Shown: positions 1-9,679 of the stretch, piece by piece
Layout: the number at the start of each line of letters is the position of its first letter
Position numbering within the stretch: the first letter of the stretch is position 1
From: Bradyrhizobium sp. LLZ17
GTDB taxonomy: Bacteria; Pseudomonadota; Alphaproteobacteria; Rhizobiales; Xanthobacteraceae
Reading direction: 5' to 3'
NCBI RefSeq assembly: GCF_041200145.1
Contig: NZ_CP165734.1
Location: forward strand, 4,340,001-4,404,000
DNA length: 64,000 nucleotides
Program-made: the position numbers and the translations under genes
Notes under the pieces: generated by a model
What the model was told of the DNA's origin: nothing
The model's database searches: none
Seen by the model: only the letters and a program-made list of their open reading frames with translations

Positions 1-202
1 GTAGGAGCTCGCCATCGTCGTTAACGAAGCGTAAAGTCTCGCCGCGCTTGATGATGATTTCTCGCGGCCTGAATTCTCGATCCTTTTGCGAGATCGTGTA
101 AGGGGCCGCGCCCAAAGCGGCTCCTGCGAAAAGTCCCCCCACAATTGCGGCCGTGATCTGAAAAGCGAGCTCGCCCGCACGCAAAGGGAAAAGCCTCGTC
201 AT
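1..202 (-). CDS. secreted cupredoxin-like protein (C-terminus outside window)
   Basis: Reading leftwards from an ATG at 202-200, an open frame of about 67 codons runs off the window edge. It begins with a positively charged then hydrophobic leader (residues about 1-33, ending in an Ala-rich stretch), which fits a signal peptide. After that comes REFRPREIIIKRGETLRFVN, the usual first strands of plastocyanin/azurin-type cupredoxins, where the polypeptide is told to present metal ligands later. The copper ligands would lie in the missing part and cannot be checked. It is divergent from the GGDEF-EAL gene, with about 200 bases between the starts. Confidence 0.65.
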   Translation of the reverse strand, partial: MTRLFPLRAGELAFQITAAIVGGLFAGAALGAAPYTISQKDREFRPREIIIKRGETLRFVNDDGELL

Positions 203-408
203 AATTTCAACCCCGCTGAAACTTCAACTTTACCAAGAATCCGTTTGGGCTCGACCCTTTCGAGCCGCGTGAGTACCCCCATACTTGTCACAGGTTGATC
301 TTAACGATTTCCGCATCCCTTGCAGCCATTACTAGGGAAATTTTAGGCGGGGGCAGCGGCATCCGCACATATGTTTGCGATGAGTTGTTTACAGCGAAAG
401 ACACTGTG

Positions 409-3357
409 ATGAGTCCTTTCGTCGACAGCGTTCCGCGTCAACTGAAACCGGTTCTCGAGACCTTTCGGTCGATAATCGCTCGATTGCCGCGGCTTGTCGC
501 GCGCGGTTCGATCAGAACCGCGATCTTCATGTTCTGCCTTGCAATGAGTGCGATTGCAGCAGCATTGGGAGGGTATGCCACCCTCGGCATCCGGCACGCC
601 GGTGACCTGGTTGCGAAAACCTTCGACGAGTCACTGATGTCGATCAACTATGCGCGGGCGGCCGGCGCCGATTTCGCCGCGATGCGCGTGGCATCTGCAC
701 AACGCCTTCTCACAAAAGACCCGACGGTCCATGCGCGGCTCGATGCCGAAATTGACGAGCTGGCCAAGTCGCTTTCGGAAGACGTCACCATTGCGGCCGA
801 GCGGTCACAGTCCGCGCGCGCCGCAAAAGCAGCCGCCAAGGTCCAGGAAGCGGCAAAAGCCTGGGTCGCGCTTCATCGGCCTCAATTTCAGACGTCTGCT
901 GACGAAGCTGGGAATGTTAAAGCGAGCGGTCGTGAGATCAACGGCGTTGATCGATATTCCAATACTGTGAACCAGCAGATCGAGTTGCTGGTGAACTATA
1001 CGGCCGGGGATGGATTTCTATTTCGCCAGCGAGCGCTGGCTGCGATCAACCGGGATCTACAACTCAATGTGGCAGGGCTGACCATCGCGCTTGTTCTCTC
1101 TGGTCTTTTCTCCTGGTTGTTGGCGCGGCGGATCATTGGTCCCGTCGCTATAGCATCCAAAGCGGCCAGGAGCATCGCCGATGGCGACTTGAACACAAGC
1201 ATTCCAGAGGGCAGTGGCGACGAGCTTGGTACGCTCCTGACGGCTATGGGCAGAATGCGGGACAACATAAAGGCGATGGTCGACCGGGAGGTGGCGCAGC
1301 GGCGTTCGGCGCAAGCGCGGCTTTCCGATGCGCTCGAGCACTCGCGTGAGGGCGTCGTCCTCCTGGACCAAAACGGCGAGATCGCGTTAGCCAATTCCAG
1401 AGCGAGCGAGTTTATTCGCTGCTCTCCGCAGCTGGTCCATCCGTTGCGGACGGCCGGTGCGCCCGGCGCGCAGCCCTCAACGGAACTCATGCTCCAAGAG
1501 GACGCTAACGAGTTCGCAGGGGTGGAGAGCGAGGCCCAGCTCCCGGACGGAACATGGCTGCGGGTCAGCTGTAGCCCGACCCAGGAAGGCGGGGTCATTC
1601 TCGTCTACAGCGACATCAGCGGTTTGAAGCAACAGAAAGCTGAGCTGCATGCGACCAATCTGCGATTGGATGCGGCGCTTACGCATATGTCGCAAGGCCT
1701 CTGTCTCTATGACGGAGAAGGACGGCTGCAGGTTGTCAACCGGCGCTTCTGCGAGATCTTCGACATTTCGCCGGAGCTTGTGCTTCCAGGGATGTCGTTC
1801 GACGACGTCCTCCGCCTGAGTGTTGCCGCCGGAAATCATGGCAGCCAGACGGTGGCCGACCTTCGCGCGGAAAGCGAGGAGTTGTTGGCGCGCGGGAAAG
1901 ACGGCTCCTACCTTCAGCAGCTCAGCGGCAACCGCGTTGTCTCGATCGCCCATCGCTCCACATCCGACGGCAGCTGGCTCATCAGTTGTGAAGATGTGAC
2001 CGAACAACAAAGGGCGCAATCTCAGATCGCGTTCATGGCGCGGCATGACGCTCTGACGGGATTGCCAAACCGGTCTTTGTTCGCCGAGCGGATCGAACAA
2101 GCTGTTGCAGAGGCGGGCCGAGGTGCAGGATTTGCCGTGTTCTGTATTGATCTAGATAATTTCAAGCAGGTCAATGACACCTTGGGACATCCGGTGGGTG
2201 ATGCGCTGCTTTGCGCGGTTGCGGCCCGATTAAGCGCGTGCGTCCGAGAGGGTGATACGGTTGCGCGCCTCGGGGGCGACGAATTTGCGCTGATCCAATC
2301 TGAAGTCCGAAACGCTGACGAAGCCGAGCATTTGGCCCGGCGTGTCGTGGAGCATGTCGGAGCGCCTTATGAGCTGAATGGACATCGGGTCATCGTCGGC
2401 TGCAGCGCCGGAATCTCCCTGGCGCCGGATGACGGCACGACGCGCGAAAAGCTGCTGAAAAACGCGGACATGGCGTTGTACCGGTCCAAAATGGACGGCA
2501 GGGGAACATGGCGGTTTTTCGAGCCGGCAATGGACGCAAGCCTGCAAAGCCGAAGAGCCCTCGAAATCGACCTGCGCGAAGCCATGGACAGGGACGAATT
2601 CGATCTGTTCTACCAGCCTATCTATGATTTGCGGATGGATCGGATCAGCGGCTTTGAGGCATTGTTGCGCTGGCGACATCCGGAAAGAGGGTTGGTGCCG
2701 CCCGATCAATTCATCCCTGTCGCCGAAGAAATTGGCCTCATTGCCTCGCTTGGGGAATGGGTGCTCAATCGTGCCTGCGAACAGGCCGCGAGTTGGCCGA
2801 ACGAGCTCAAGATTGCGGTCAATGTCTCGGCCGCTCAGTTTCGTGATCCACGGCTTGCGGCCGTCATCGCGAAAGCGCTCGAGCTTTCGGCGCTGGCGCC
2901 CCACCGGCTTGAGCTCGAAATTACTGAATCGGTTCTGCTTGGCAATAGCGCCGAAACCATCGCCACACTGCATGAGCTGAAGGCGCGTGGGCTGCGCATC
3001 GCCTTAGACGATTTTGGTACCGGCTACTCCTCGCTCAGCTATCTGCGTAGTTTCCCATTTGACAAACTCAAGATCGACCAATCGTTCGTCCGCGACGCGA
3101 CGGCGACAAAGGGATCGAAATTGATCGTCCGGGCCATCACCAGCCTCGGGAAGAGCCTCGGCATGACGACGACGGCGGAGGGAGTGGAGACGATTGAGCA
3201 GTTGAACCAGATGAAGGCCGAAGGATGCAATGAGGCGCAGGGATACTTGTTCAGCCGCCCGGTCCCGGCGACCGAACTCGCATCAACGATCCTGAGCTTA
3301 AGAAACGGCCTCAAGAGCCTCAACAGAAGTGACTGGAGCAGTGCGATAGCCAGCTAA
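409..3357 (+). CDS. membrane-bound GGDEF-EAL cyclic-di-GMP enzyme with HAMP and PAS domains
   Basis: This 982-residue protein probably makes and/or degrades cyclic di-GMP at the inner membrane. Order of parts: transmembrane helix about 35-57, periplasmic helical region to about 217, transmembrane helix 218-240, HAMP linker, two PAS-like regions (about 305-530), GGDEF domain from about 543, EAL domain from about 722. The diguanylate cyclase signature RLGGDEF (about 621) and the phosphodiesterase signature EALLRW (about 750) with DDFGTGYSS (about 867) are intact, so both activities are possible. An upstream TTG at 295 extends the frame but adds no conserved sequence; I chose the ATG at 409. The signal sensed is unknown. 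Confidence 0.9.
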   Translation: MSPFVDSVPRQLKPVLETFRSIIARLPRLVARGSIRTAIFMFCLAMSAIAAALGGYATLGIRHAGDLVAKTFDESLMSINYARAAGADFAAMRVASAQRLLTKDPTVHARLDAEIDELAKSLSEDVTIAAERSQSARAAKAAAKVQEAAKAWVALHRPQFQTSADEAGNVKASGREINGVDRYSNTVNQQIELLVNYTAGDGFLFRQRALAAINRDLQLNVAGLTIALVLSGLFSWLLARRIIGPVAIASKAARSIADGDLNTSIPEGSGDELGTLLTAMGRMRDNIKAMVDREVAQRRSAQARLSDALEHSREGVVLLDQNGEIALANSRASEFIRCSPQLVHPLRTAGAPGAQPSTELMLQEDANEFAGVESEAQLPDGTWLRVSCSPTQEGGVILVYSDISGLKQQKAELHATNLRLDAALTHMSQGLCLYDGEGRLQVVNRRFCEIFDISPELVLPGMSFDDVLRLSVAAGNHGSQTVADLRAESEELLARGKDGSYLQQLSGNRVVSIAHRSTSDGSWLISCEDVTEQQRAQSQIAFMARHDALTGLPNRSLFAERIEQAVAEAGRGAGFAVFCIDLDNFKQVNDTLGHPVGDALLCAVAARLSACVREGDTVARLGGDEFALIQSEVRNADEAEHLARRVVEHVGAPYELNGHRVIVGCSAGISLAPDDGTTREKLLKNADMALYRSKMDGRGTWRFFEPAMDASLQSRRALEIDLREAMDRDEFDLFYQPIYDLRMDRISGFEALLRWRHPERGLVPPDQFIPVAEEIGLIASLGEWVLNRACEQAASWPNELKIAVNVSAAQFRDPRLAAVIAKALELSALAPHRLELEITESVLLGNSAETIATLHELKARGLRIALDDFGTGYSSLSYLRSFPFDKLKIDQSFVRDATATKGSKLIVRAITSLGKSLGMTTTAEGVETIEQLNQMKAEGCNEAQGYLFSRPVPATELASTILSLRNGLKSLNRSDWSSAIAS

Positions 3358-3379
3358 GTCGCGCAATACTGGTGCACTG

Positions 3380-3799
3380 TTGCACTATCCTCGCAACCAA
3401 ATCGGGCGCCGAGCAGCTCGTGAACGTCTAGCTTTATCGTCGGTTAGCTTCGTCGCGATAGTCTGCCCAAATGAGATCCGGGCAAATCGTTCAAAGCACA
3501 AGCCGACGCTGAATGCGACCGCGCTGCTCATCGCAAGTTGGAGCGTCCTCGCAGCACTATGGCTCCGAGCGCCTGACGCTGCCGAGTTGGTCGCCGTGGC
3601 GTGTCCGCCCTGGTGGAATGGCCAGCAGGCGATACTGGCGGCGGCATCCGCCAATGCAGCCGACCGGACGACTGCCGTTCCAGCCGTTCTGGTGGTACGG
3701 TCCGATGACAATCACGGGCTCACCCACCTACGCAATTCCGTGCTTGGCTGACCATAGACCCGCAGGCGATCGCAGCCTGCATCAAGACAGACGGTTGAG
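3380..3799 (+). pseudogene. small membrane protein relic, frameshifted near its end
   Basis: The open frame contains a hydrophobic helix (ATALLIASWSVLAALWL) followed by a PPWW motif and an Ala-rich segment, then stops at 3751. Two reading frames over, the next bases encode WLTIDPQAIAACIKTDG and a stop at 3797-3799, which reads as a natural continuation (the AW-x-DPQA ending seen in a family of small proteins I remember from rhizobia). A frameshift near 3738-3745 is the simplest explanation. The true start is not clear. Function unknown. Confidence 0.45.
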
Positions 3800-3813
3800 A
3801 GTAGGCGAATTGA

Positions 3814-4023
3814 AAACAACACGTTAACATCAGCATCGTCAGCATCAACGGGGCATCCGAGGAGGGCAGCCGCGCCGCCAGGCGCCTACTCGATGCGGCG
3901 AACGCGCTGTCATCGCAATCCGATCAGCTACAACTCGAAGTCACGAGTTTTCTGGCCTCGGTACAGGGCAGCATGGGGGCCGAGTCGATCTTGCGACGTT
4001 GCAAGCGCTGCCGGATTGTCTAG
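3814..4023 (+). pseudogene. C-terminal relic of a methyl-accepting chemotaxis protein
   Basis: The frame opening after a stop at 3811 reads like the last helix of a chemotaxis receptor: NGASEEGSRAARRLLDAAN followed by LSSQSDQLQLEVTSFLASV, the typical pattern of the segment after the signalling hairpin. There is no start codon and everything upstream of the helix is missing. The bases after it (to about 4320) carry another frame rich in Gln-Ile-Asp-Leu-Thr-Ala residues which may be a STAS-like neighbour relic, but that is a guess. Confidence 0.55.
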
Positions 4024-4502
4024 CGGCGGCCGAGCGCTCCCCGGGGCTTACTTCAAGACCAGCCACTCTAGCCCCATGCGACAGTCGACGCGGGGCAGAT
4101 CGATCTCACCGCGCTTCAATGTGATGTCAGGCAGACTGGCCGCGCATTTGCGCGTGGCCTACGGACGAACATCATCCCGCCGAACTCGTTCCTTGTTCTT
4201 TCGGGGGCGAGACTGAGAAACGTTGCCCCACGATGGACCGGCCCCGTGGCGTCGAGCGTACTCGAGCGATCGTTCTTCGATCTGAAGCCCCGGCTGCGGT
4301 CGGGGTCCAAGTGCGATTGTTAAGATCCTCGAATTGGATTGTAAACGTCGCCCTCCCAAATATTGTTATCGGTGATGGTGAATCCCCCCGTCGCCACTGG
4401 TGTCAACACTGCCGTTCCGAGTCTCGTTGTTGGTAGCGATGGTCACCGTTGCTCCGATAAAGAGATATTCTACTTACGATGCCCCAAAAGAGAGATGGCT
4501 GC
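4024..4502. other. no intact gene
   Basis: No convincing complete gene. Frame fragments between 4040 and 4330 have protein-like composition (for example a piece reading ATVDAGQIDLTALQCDVRQ) and probably belong with the chemotaxis relic just upstream, but stops and missing starts prevent a call. Confidence 0.5.
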
Positions 4503-4859
4503 ATGAAAATCATAACGCACCAATTGGCTCTCGTGATTATAGCAGCGCTTTTGATGGACGATGGATGTGCGCGCGACTTAGATGGGCGATATGCCAGCTC
4601 TTCTCTTAAAGAGTGGTTTGAGCAGCTGGCCAGCGGCAAGGGTCGGTGTTGTTCGGATACCGACGGAGAGGCAGTGGCCGATTCGGATTGGGATTCCAGG
4701 GACGGGCATTATCGCGTCCGACTAAACGGCGATTGGATCGACGTTCCTGATGATGCAGTAATCAGGGGATCAAACCGCGCCGGTCGGACAATAGTTTGGC
4801 CGCTGAATAGCCTAGATGGTCTGGGAATCCGCTGCTTCATACCGGGAAGCATGAGCTAG
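4503..4859 (+). CDS. secreted hypothetical protein
   Basis: A 118-residue protein with an N-terminal hydrophobic leader (MKIITHQLALVIIAALL) and a cysteine pair in GKGRCCSDTDG. The rest is polar with a VRLNGDWIDVPDDAV stretch and a final Cys. I recognise the pattern as a family of small exported proteins common in Bradyrhizobium, without known function. The first ATG in the frame (4479) lies before the hydrophobic leader; the start at 4503 places the leader at the N-terminus. Confidence 0.7.
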   Translation: MKIITHQLALVIIAALLMDDGCARDLDGRYASSSLKEWFEQLASGKGRCCSDTDGEAVADSDWDSRDGHYRVRLNGDWIDVPDDAVIRGSNRAGRTIVWPLNSLDGLGIRCFIPGSMS

Positions 4860-4940
4860 ATTGGCGAGCGTCAATATCGAAGCAATCTCATCGATATCGA
4901 CGCCTCCTTGGCTTGCAATTCTCATGTCTTGACGGGGTGA

Positions 4941-5156
4941 CTCTTTGGGCGTGGGACAATCGCGCTCGAAGACGCGCGACTTGTTGCGCAGATTGTCGGC
5001 CTCGAGCGGCGCACAGCACGTGGTGGCAAGGACAGCATTGACCACGCACCGGGTGCGCACGACGATTTGGCCAACAGCGTAGCAGGCGTGGTTGAAGCAC
5101 TGGCCTCGCGCGGGCACGGATATGATAGCTCGACGGGATGGGTCAGCGGACCCTAG
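4941..5156 (+). pseudogene. phage terminase large-subunit relic (nuclease end)
   Basis: The frame from after a stop at 4938 to TAG at 5154 reads [20 protein letters not shown], then [20 protein letters not shown] followed by [13 protein letters not shown]. The [21 protein letters not shown] pattern is the C-terminal end of the RNase H-like nuclease domain of terminase large subunits, including the last metal-binding Asp. Without a start and without the ATPase half this is a remnant of a prophage or gene-transfer element. It lies about 600 bases before a serine recombinase. Confidence 0.7.
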
Positions 5157-5266
5157 CCCGGCCAAGGCCGGTCTCTCTGGGAGCATCCCTACTTCAACGG
5201 CGGGCGATCCCGGTGGTAGCAAGATGCATCTTCACTAGCCGTCCAGCGACAACCGGGTTGAGACGT

Positions 5267-5419
5267 CATGGTTCTTCCGTGAGATATAGAAACGATAAGG
5301 GCACGCGCATGCGGCTCGTGATCGACAAGCAGCCTGGGGGCACGCGCAGTCCCAACCTCGCGGACGCCGTGGTCATGTGCTGCTGGAGTGGGTGTAGCGA
5401 CAAACGGAAGAGTAGGTAA
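5267..5419 (+). pseudogene. second terminase-like C-terminal relic
   Basis: A short frame reads YRNDKGTRMRLVIDKQPGG then TRSPNLADAVVMCCW before a stop. SPNLADAV is the usual closing motif of another terminase large-subunit family. It is downstream of the first terminase relic but is not the same sequence, so two different phage-derived genes may have decayed here. The bases from 5420 to 5767 hold no gene I can support. Confidence 0.5.
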
Positions 5420-5767
5420 CGACGGCGCTGCAGCGATGAGCCGGATCGGCCCCATACAGCGTCTGGCTCGGCCGCGAGGCCCACGTGGGCAACCTCGGGA
5501 TCTGCAGCGCCAGTGGCGCCAGCAACCGGCCTCCGGGCCCGGTCCAAGTGGCCGTCGCCAGCCAGAGGCCTCCTGCCGGTGCGGCGGCCCCCCGCAGGTG
5601 CTGCTTTTGCGACTTCCGCCGAAAATCTGCCACCGCCCCGAGGGGGCTTGTAAGGCCTCGCCTAGCTGGTAAAAATCTTACAAAAAGTCATTCAATTACA
5701 GTATGTTACGACGATTGAGACACGCCAACGCCGGTTGCCGTGTTGTACCTTTTAGGATTATAGTCTC

Positions 5768-6427
5768 ATGACCAAGACCGCAATTGCGTACATTCGCGTT
5801 TCGACCGTGCGACAGGGGAAATCGGGCCTTGGACTCGAGGCCCAGCAAGCGGCGCTGGCCCGGTTCGCCGAAGCCGAGGGCTACGACCTAATCCAGACCT
5901 TCAAGGAGGTCGAAACCGGTAAGGGTGCGGATGCCCTCGATCGCCGACCGCAACTCGCGGCGGCGCTGAAGGCGGCTCGGAAGCTCAAATCGCCGATTAT
6001 TGTTGCCAAGCTCGATCGGCTGAGCCGAGACGTTCACTTCATTAGCGGGCTAATGGCGCACAAGACGCCGTTCATCGCCGCAGAGTTGGGCGCTGACGCC
6101 GACCCGTTCATGTTGCATCTCTACGCCGCGTTGGCTGAAAAAGAGCGCGCGATGATTTCTCGTCGTACCAGGGACGCGCTGGCGGCCAAGAAAGCCCAGG
6201 GTGTCAAGCTGGGCGGGCTGAACGCCAAGGGCATCCAGAACCGCGACGAGGCCAAGGAACGCGCTGAGCAGTTGCGTCCGATCTTCACCGAACTCACGGG
6301 CCGATCCGCGCGAGCTATCGCCACGGCACTGAATGAGCGCAAGATAGCCACGCCAACCGGTGGGAATTGGCACGCAGCGACTGTAATCCGCGTTCAAAAG
6401 CGGATTGCAGAAGGTTGCTCGGTCTGA
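5768..6427 (+). CDS. serine recombinase (resolvase/invertase type)
   Basis: This 219-residue protein starts with [13 protein letters not shown], the resolvase N-terminal motif carrying the nucleophilic Ser12, followed by [13 protein letters not shown] and [15 protein letters not shown], the expected catalytic-domain and E-helix segments. The C-terminal part ([20 protein letters not shown]) is the short helix-turn-helix-like recombinase tail. It probably cuts and rejoins DNA at specific sites. Its position next to terminase relics suggests a phage or integrative-element origin. The gene looks intact; whether it still has target sites here is unknown. Confidence 0.85.
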   Translation: MTKTAIAYIRVSTVRQGKSGLGLEAQQAALARFAEAEGYDLIQTFKEVETGKGADALDRRPQLAAALKAARKLKSPIIVAKLDRLSRDVHFISGLMAHKTPFIAAELGADADPFMLHLYAALAEKERAMISRRTRDALAAKKAQGVKLGGLNAKGIQNRDEAKERAEQLRPIFTELTGRSARAIATALNERKIATPTGGNWHAATVIRVQKRIAEGCSV

Positions 6428-6585
6428 TGCGGCGCAGTTTAGTTCGGTCGCCAATATGATCTGTCTTTTGTCCGTGCCGTTTTTGAGCCTTCATGATTGG
6501 TCGATCCGCGCGGGGTTTTGGGGGGGCGCCTTGCATCCCACTTTTTCGACCCCACCGTGCGCCCCGGCAGGAATGGAGATTTTAA

Positions 6586-7138
6586 ATGAAAAAAACCTCT
6601 TTGACGCACCCCCTGCAGATCGCGGTCGTAAGTGCTGGGCCCGAATTGGGAAGGGTTGGAATCACTTTCTGCCCAGGAAAGTGTGATCGGCACGCGATGA
6701 CCGGTGAGTGGGTTCGCGATCTCGCGCTTGATCTCGACGGGATCCCGCGATTGGGGAGCAGCCGCGGTTGTCACACTTCTGGAGCCAAAGGAGCTGGTGC
6801 TGCTGAGAGTGGAACGTCTCGGCGAGGAAATATTGCGGCGGAACATGTTGTGGTTCCATCTTCCAATTGTTGACGTGTCGATTCCTGACGAGCGATTCGA
6901 GGGGCAATGGGCCGTGGCTGGTGAAGAGTTGCGCTCGATCCTACGGCGAAGGCTCGACGTCCTGGTCCAATGCCGCGGGGGGCTTGGGCGTGCTGGCACG
7001 ATAGCAGCGCGCCTGTTGATCGAACTTGGCATGGAGCCGACGAAGGCGATCGAACATGTGCGCGCGGTACGACCGGGAGCCATTGAGACTAACGATCAAG
7101 ACAGATTTGTCAAAAGTATTGGCGCGGCTCACAAGTGA
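6586..7138 (+). pseudogene. dual-specificity (CDKN3-like) protein phosphatase, frameshifted
   Basis: Two overlapping frames together give one protein. The first, from an ATG at 6586 with GGAG 10 bases upstream, carries PLQIAVVSAGPELGRVGITF and ends usefully at DLDGI. The second carries RDWGAAAVVTLLEPKEL through the phosphatase loop CRGGLGRAG to the end at 7138. One extra C in the run at 6744-6746 (ATCCCGCGATTGG) separates them. The loop keeps the nucleophilic Cys and Arg of Cys-x5-Arg but the preceding His is Gln (VQC), another sign of decay. It is 15 bases before the macrodomain-like gene and was probably its partner. Confidence 0.7.
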
Positions 7139-7153
7139 TCTCAGGAGTGATCA

Positions 7154-8167
7154 ATGGACTGGTTTGAAGCACTTACAGGCTTTCGAGAAACGGACTACGA
7201 CAATACCCGCGCCAAACTCAAGGTCGAAGGCACTCATCTGCGATCCCTGGTCAACGGCAAAGACTATGGCATCGGAGACCTAGAATTGGTCTCTTTGAAA
7301 TCCCTGCGCGAAAGGGTGAAATCCGCGGGCGGACTACCCGGGCAGCTCAAGGTAAGTGTGGTGACCGGCGACGTGCGACAGATGCATAGATCGCCCGAAA
7401 ACAGAAGGGCATTATTCCAAGTGGCGTCCCAGTTTAACTTGCTCGAGATGGTCTCGCCCACGGTGACACCGGAGCAAGGCGTCGCCGGTTACCAAAACGA
7501 CCACACTCAAGGCCCGGCGTGCGCGATCGCCGCAGGCGCCGCCACAATCTACCGCAACTACTTCGTGCCGGTAAACGGCAGTCATGGCCAGACCACCGAA
7601 CGCCAGCTCGACGGATTGGCCGATCTCGGCGGGACATTAGCGGCTGCCTTGAATCAGCCGGTCAAACGCCTTTGGGAAATGAAAAACGGCTACGCGTTAT
7701 GCACCCGAGCCGGTCTCGACAGCATCGCTGATTATCTTGGCTCGCTGCAACCAGAGCAGCTCGATATTTTGCGCGGCAAGCTTTGCGTCGGACTGCACCG
7801 CGACGTGGAGGTCACCGACACTGAAGGCGAGCGTCAGCCGATGGTCTCGCAAATTTTTTGTTCGGCTATCCCAGTGGCCTACACCCGTGTGCCGCCTGCC
7901 CACTGGGCGGCATTCGCATCACTGGTTTTGGACGCCGCGTACGAAGCCACCATGTCGGCCGCCTTGCTGAACGCCAAACGCGGCGCGTCGAATGTCGTTC
8001 TGCTTACCCAACTTGGCGGGGGTGCCTTCGGCAATCATGACGACTGGATTAACACCGCTATGCGGCGATCTCTGGAGAAGATGCGGGAGTGCGATCTTGA
8101 TGTGAAGCTAGTGAGCTATGGCGCGCCGTCGCGGGCGATTGTAAGAATTGCGGAGGATTTTGGCTGA
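7154..8167 (+). CDS. macrodomain/PARG-like conserved protein
   Basis: A 337-residue soluble protein preceded by AGGAG. The middle has ACAIAAGAATIYRNYFVPVN and the end has LLTQLGGGAFGNHDDWI. A Gly-Gly-Gly-Ala-Phe-Gly loop near the C-terminus is what macrodomain and poly(ADP-ribose) glycohydrolase-like folds use to hold ADP-ribose, so a role in ADP-ribose metabolism is plausible. I recall the same protein next to CDKN3-like phosphatases and ADP-ribosylglycohydrolases in many bacteria, but cannot verify the exact family here. A 100-base piece of its 3' end is repeated at 17330-17432. Confidence 0.6.
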   Translation: MDWFEALTGFRETDYDNTRAKLKVEGTHLRSLVNGKDYGIGDLELVSLKSLRERVKSAGGLPGQLKVSVVTGDVRQMHRSPENRRALFQVASQFNLLEMVSPTVTPEQGVAGYQNDHTQGPACAIAAGAATIYRNYFVPVNGSHGQTTERQLDGLADLGGTLAAALNQPVKRLWEMKNGYALCTRAGLDSIADYLGSLQPEQLDILRGKLCVGLHRDVEVTDTEGERQPMVSQIFCSAIPVAYTRVPPAHWAAFASLVLDAAYEATMSAALLNAKRGASNVVLLTQLGGGAFGNHDDWINTAMRRSLEKMRECDLDVKLVSYGAPSRAIVRIAEDFG

Positions 8168-8923
8168 TAACGTACTTTGGCTGAGCAGCGCGAGGGAATT
8201 TTACAGCCGCCCGCCCAGCAGGCACTAGCACTCTTAATCAAGTTCCTGAACAGGCCGTGCGGTTTTTGAGGCAACGATTTCGCGCGTTTTGGCAACGGGC
8301 GGCACAATTCGGCAACCAGCAGTGGCCTTACCTTGGCAGCAGCTTCCCGGGTTGGGGCGCTGGCTTGTGTTACACGCCGGGCGCTGGATCGCGATGTCGA
8401 ATGCCCAACCCCCCAGGGAATGTGCGATTGCGGGCCCTGCGGTATAGCCCATCAACGCGCCCGCCACCGCGCCCACCGATCTGCTCGCGCTGGCCCAAGC
8501 CCGACGGCGAGGCTCGCGCCATCTACACTGGGTCCATCCACCCGTCGTCGATCACTGACTTCGCTTTGGCGGCTCCCCTGTACTTCGGGCGAGTTGATCG
8601 TGGCGCACCCGTTCGTCCGCCCCGGAACAATAAAAACGGAGATGAGCCCGACCGGCAACCCGAAGTCCTATCGGCAGGAGTTCCTGAAGACGATTTTGTT
8701 CTTCTTGAACGTCATGCCCGAGTGCAGGCTCGATGCTCAACGATGCGCCACGCCACGCTCGGACATGCGCTCAATGCCCGGCTATTGCCATCTCGATACC
8801 CGTCAAACGGTTGATCTCAAGATCGCGCCGAGGCCGAAAAGCACACGGATTCACCAACTCCGAGCGGCACATGCGCTGAGCGCCGCTTCGACGCGTGACT
8901 ACGTCGCTCTGCCGTAGGATGAC
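8168..8923. other. no intact gene; glycine-zipper relic on minus strand
   Basis: No complete gene. On the minus strand about 8400-8476 encode GAVAGALMGYTAGPAIAHS, the glycine-zipper membrane motif of small exported proteins, but the frame degenerates on both sides. The rest of the interval shows only unsupported short frames. Confidence 0.4.
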
Positions 8924-9520
8924 CTAGAAATGCGAGAGAGCACGCTTGGCGCACTCTGGCATTGCTTGTCCACTTGCTGCGGCCAAGAAGATTTCTCGTC
9001 GGCAATCTGCGGCCAAATCTGCTTCGTCTTCCTGCGAGCGCCCCTCGAAGGCTGCGTGCAAATCATAGATGGCTCGCGCGCCTCGCAGGGTGAGCCTCTT
9101 CGCTTCCAATCCGAAGACTTTTGTCATGCCCTCGTTTGCGGCCCAATAATCAGCCTGACCCTGCCAGGAAATCAAAGGCAAAGCAGGATCGTAAGGCGGA
9201 CCACCCAAATGATGACCCGTCTCATGCGCTAACACCAACGCGAGGCCTGCACGGGTCATTCCCGGATAACGCACCAGCCCTCCATAAACGAGTACGTGGA
9301 GTCGAGGACCAAATCTCCAGGCTTGAGAGTTGATTGTCGCTGACTGCCAAATTAATTCGTAAGTTATCTCCGGGAACGCCTCACGAAATTTGCGAAAAAG
9401 ATCCAGGGTAACGCGTCGACGACGCAACTGGGCACGTTGGGTTGGAAACACCTCTTCTGCGGGCCAGTCTAAAAAGCTCATGTGACAATCATACCCCGAA
9501 CTACCTGGCGCTTGCATCAC
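8924..9520 (-). CDS. zinc-metallopeptidase-like protein
   Basis: A 198-residue (185 if started at 9481) protein with LAHETGHHLGGPPYD, a classic HExxH zinc site (His99, Glu100, His103), followed by SWQGQADYWAANEG, which could give the third ligand. No signal peptide or membrane helix is seen, so it is probably cytoplasmic. Neither start codon has a strong ribosome site; MSFLDWPAEE at 9481 looks the more natural N-terminus. The substrate is unknown. It is divergent from the cyclase-type regulator. Confidence 0.6.
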   Translation of the reverse strand: MMQAPGSSGYDCHMSFLDWPAEEVFPTQRAQLRRRRVTLDLFRKFREAFPEITYELIWQSATINSQAWRFGPRLHVLVYGGLVRYPGMTRAGLALVLAHETGHHLGGPPYDPALPLISWQGQADYWAANEGMTKVFGLEAKRLTLRGARAIYDLHAAFEGRSQEDEADLAADCRREIFLAAASGQAMPECAKRALSHF

Positions 9521-9679
9521 AAATCAAGCGAACTGTAGCAACTCAGGCTTTTGGCTCTGGCCAGAATGCCTCATCGGCTCTCCGCGGAAACAGCCTTCGC
9601 GGTGCCTTTAGCCTGTAGCGGCGGTATAGAATAACTCGACAAATGGGTTTATCATCTCACTGCATTTGAGGACCCATTG

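Noticed and set aside
2230-2973. Minus-strand frame of 247 codons
   Set aside because: Antisense of the intact GGDEF-EAL domains, no ribosome site or domain.
8257-8917. Plus-strand frames of 185-194 codons
   Set aside because: Arg/Pro/Ser-rich, overlap each other, and lie over the minus-strand glycine-zipper relic; no domain or ribosome site.
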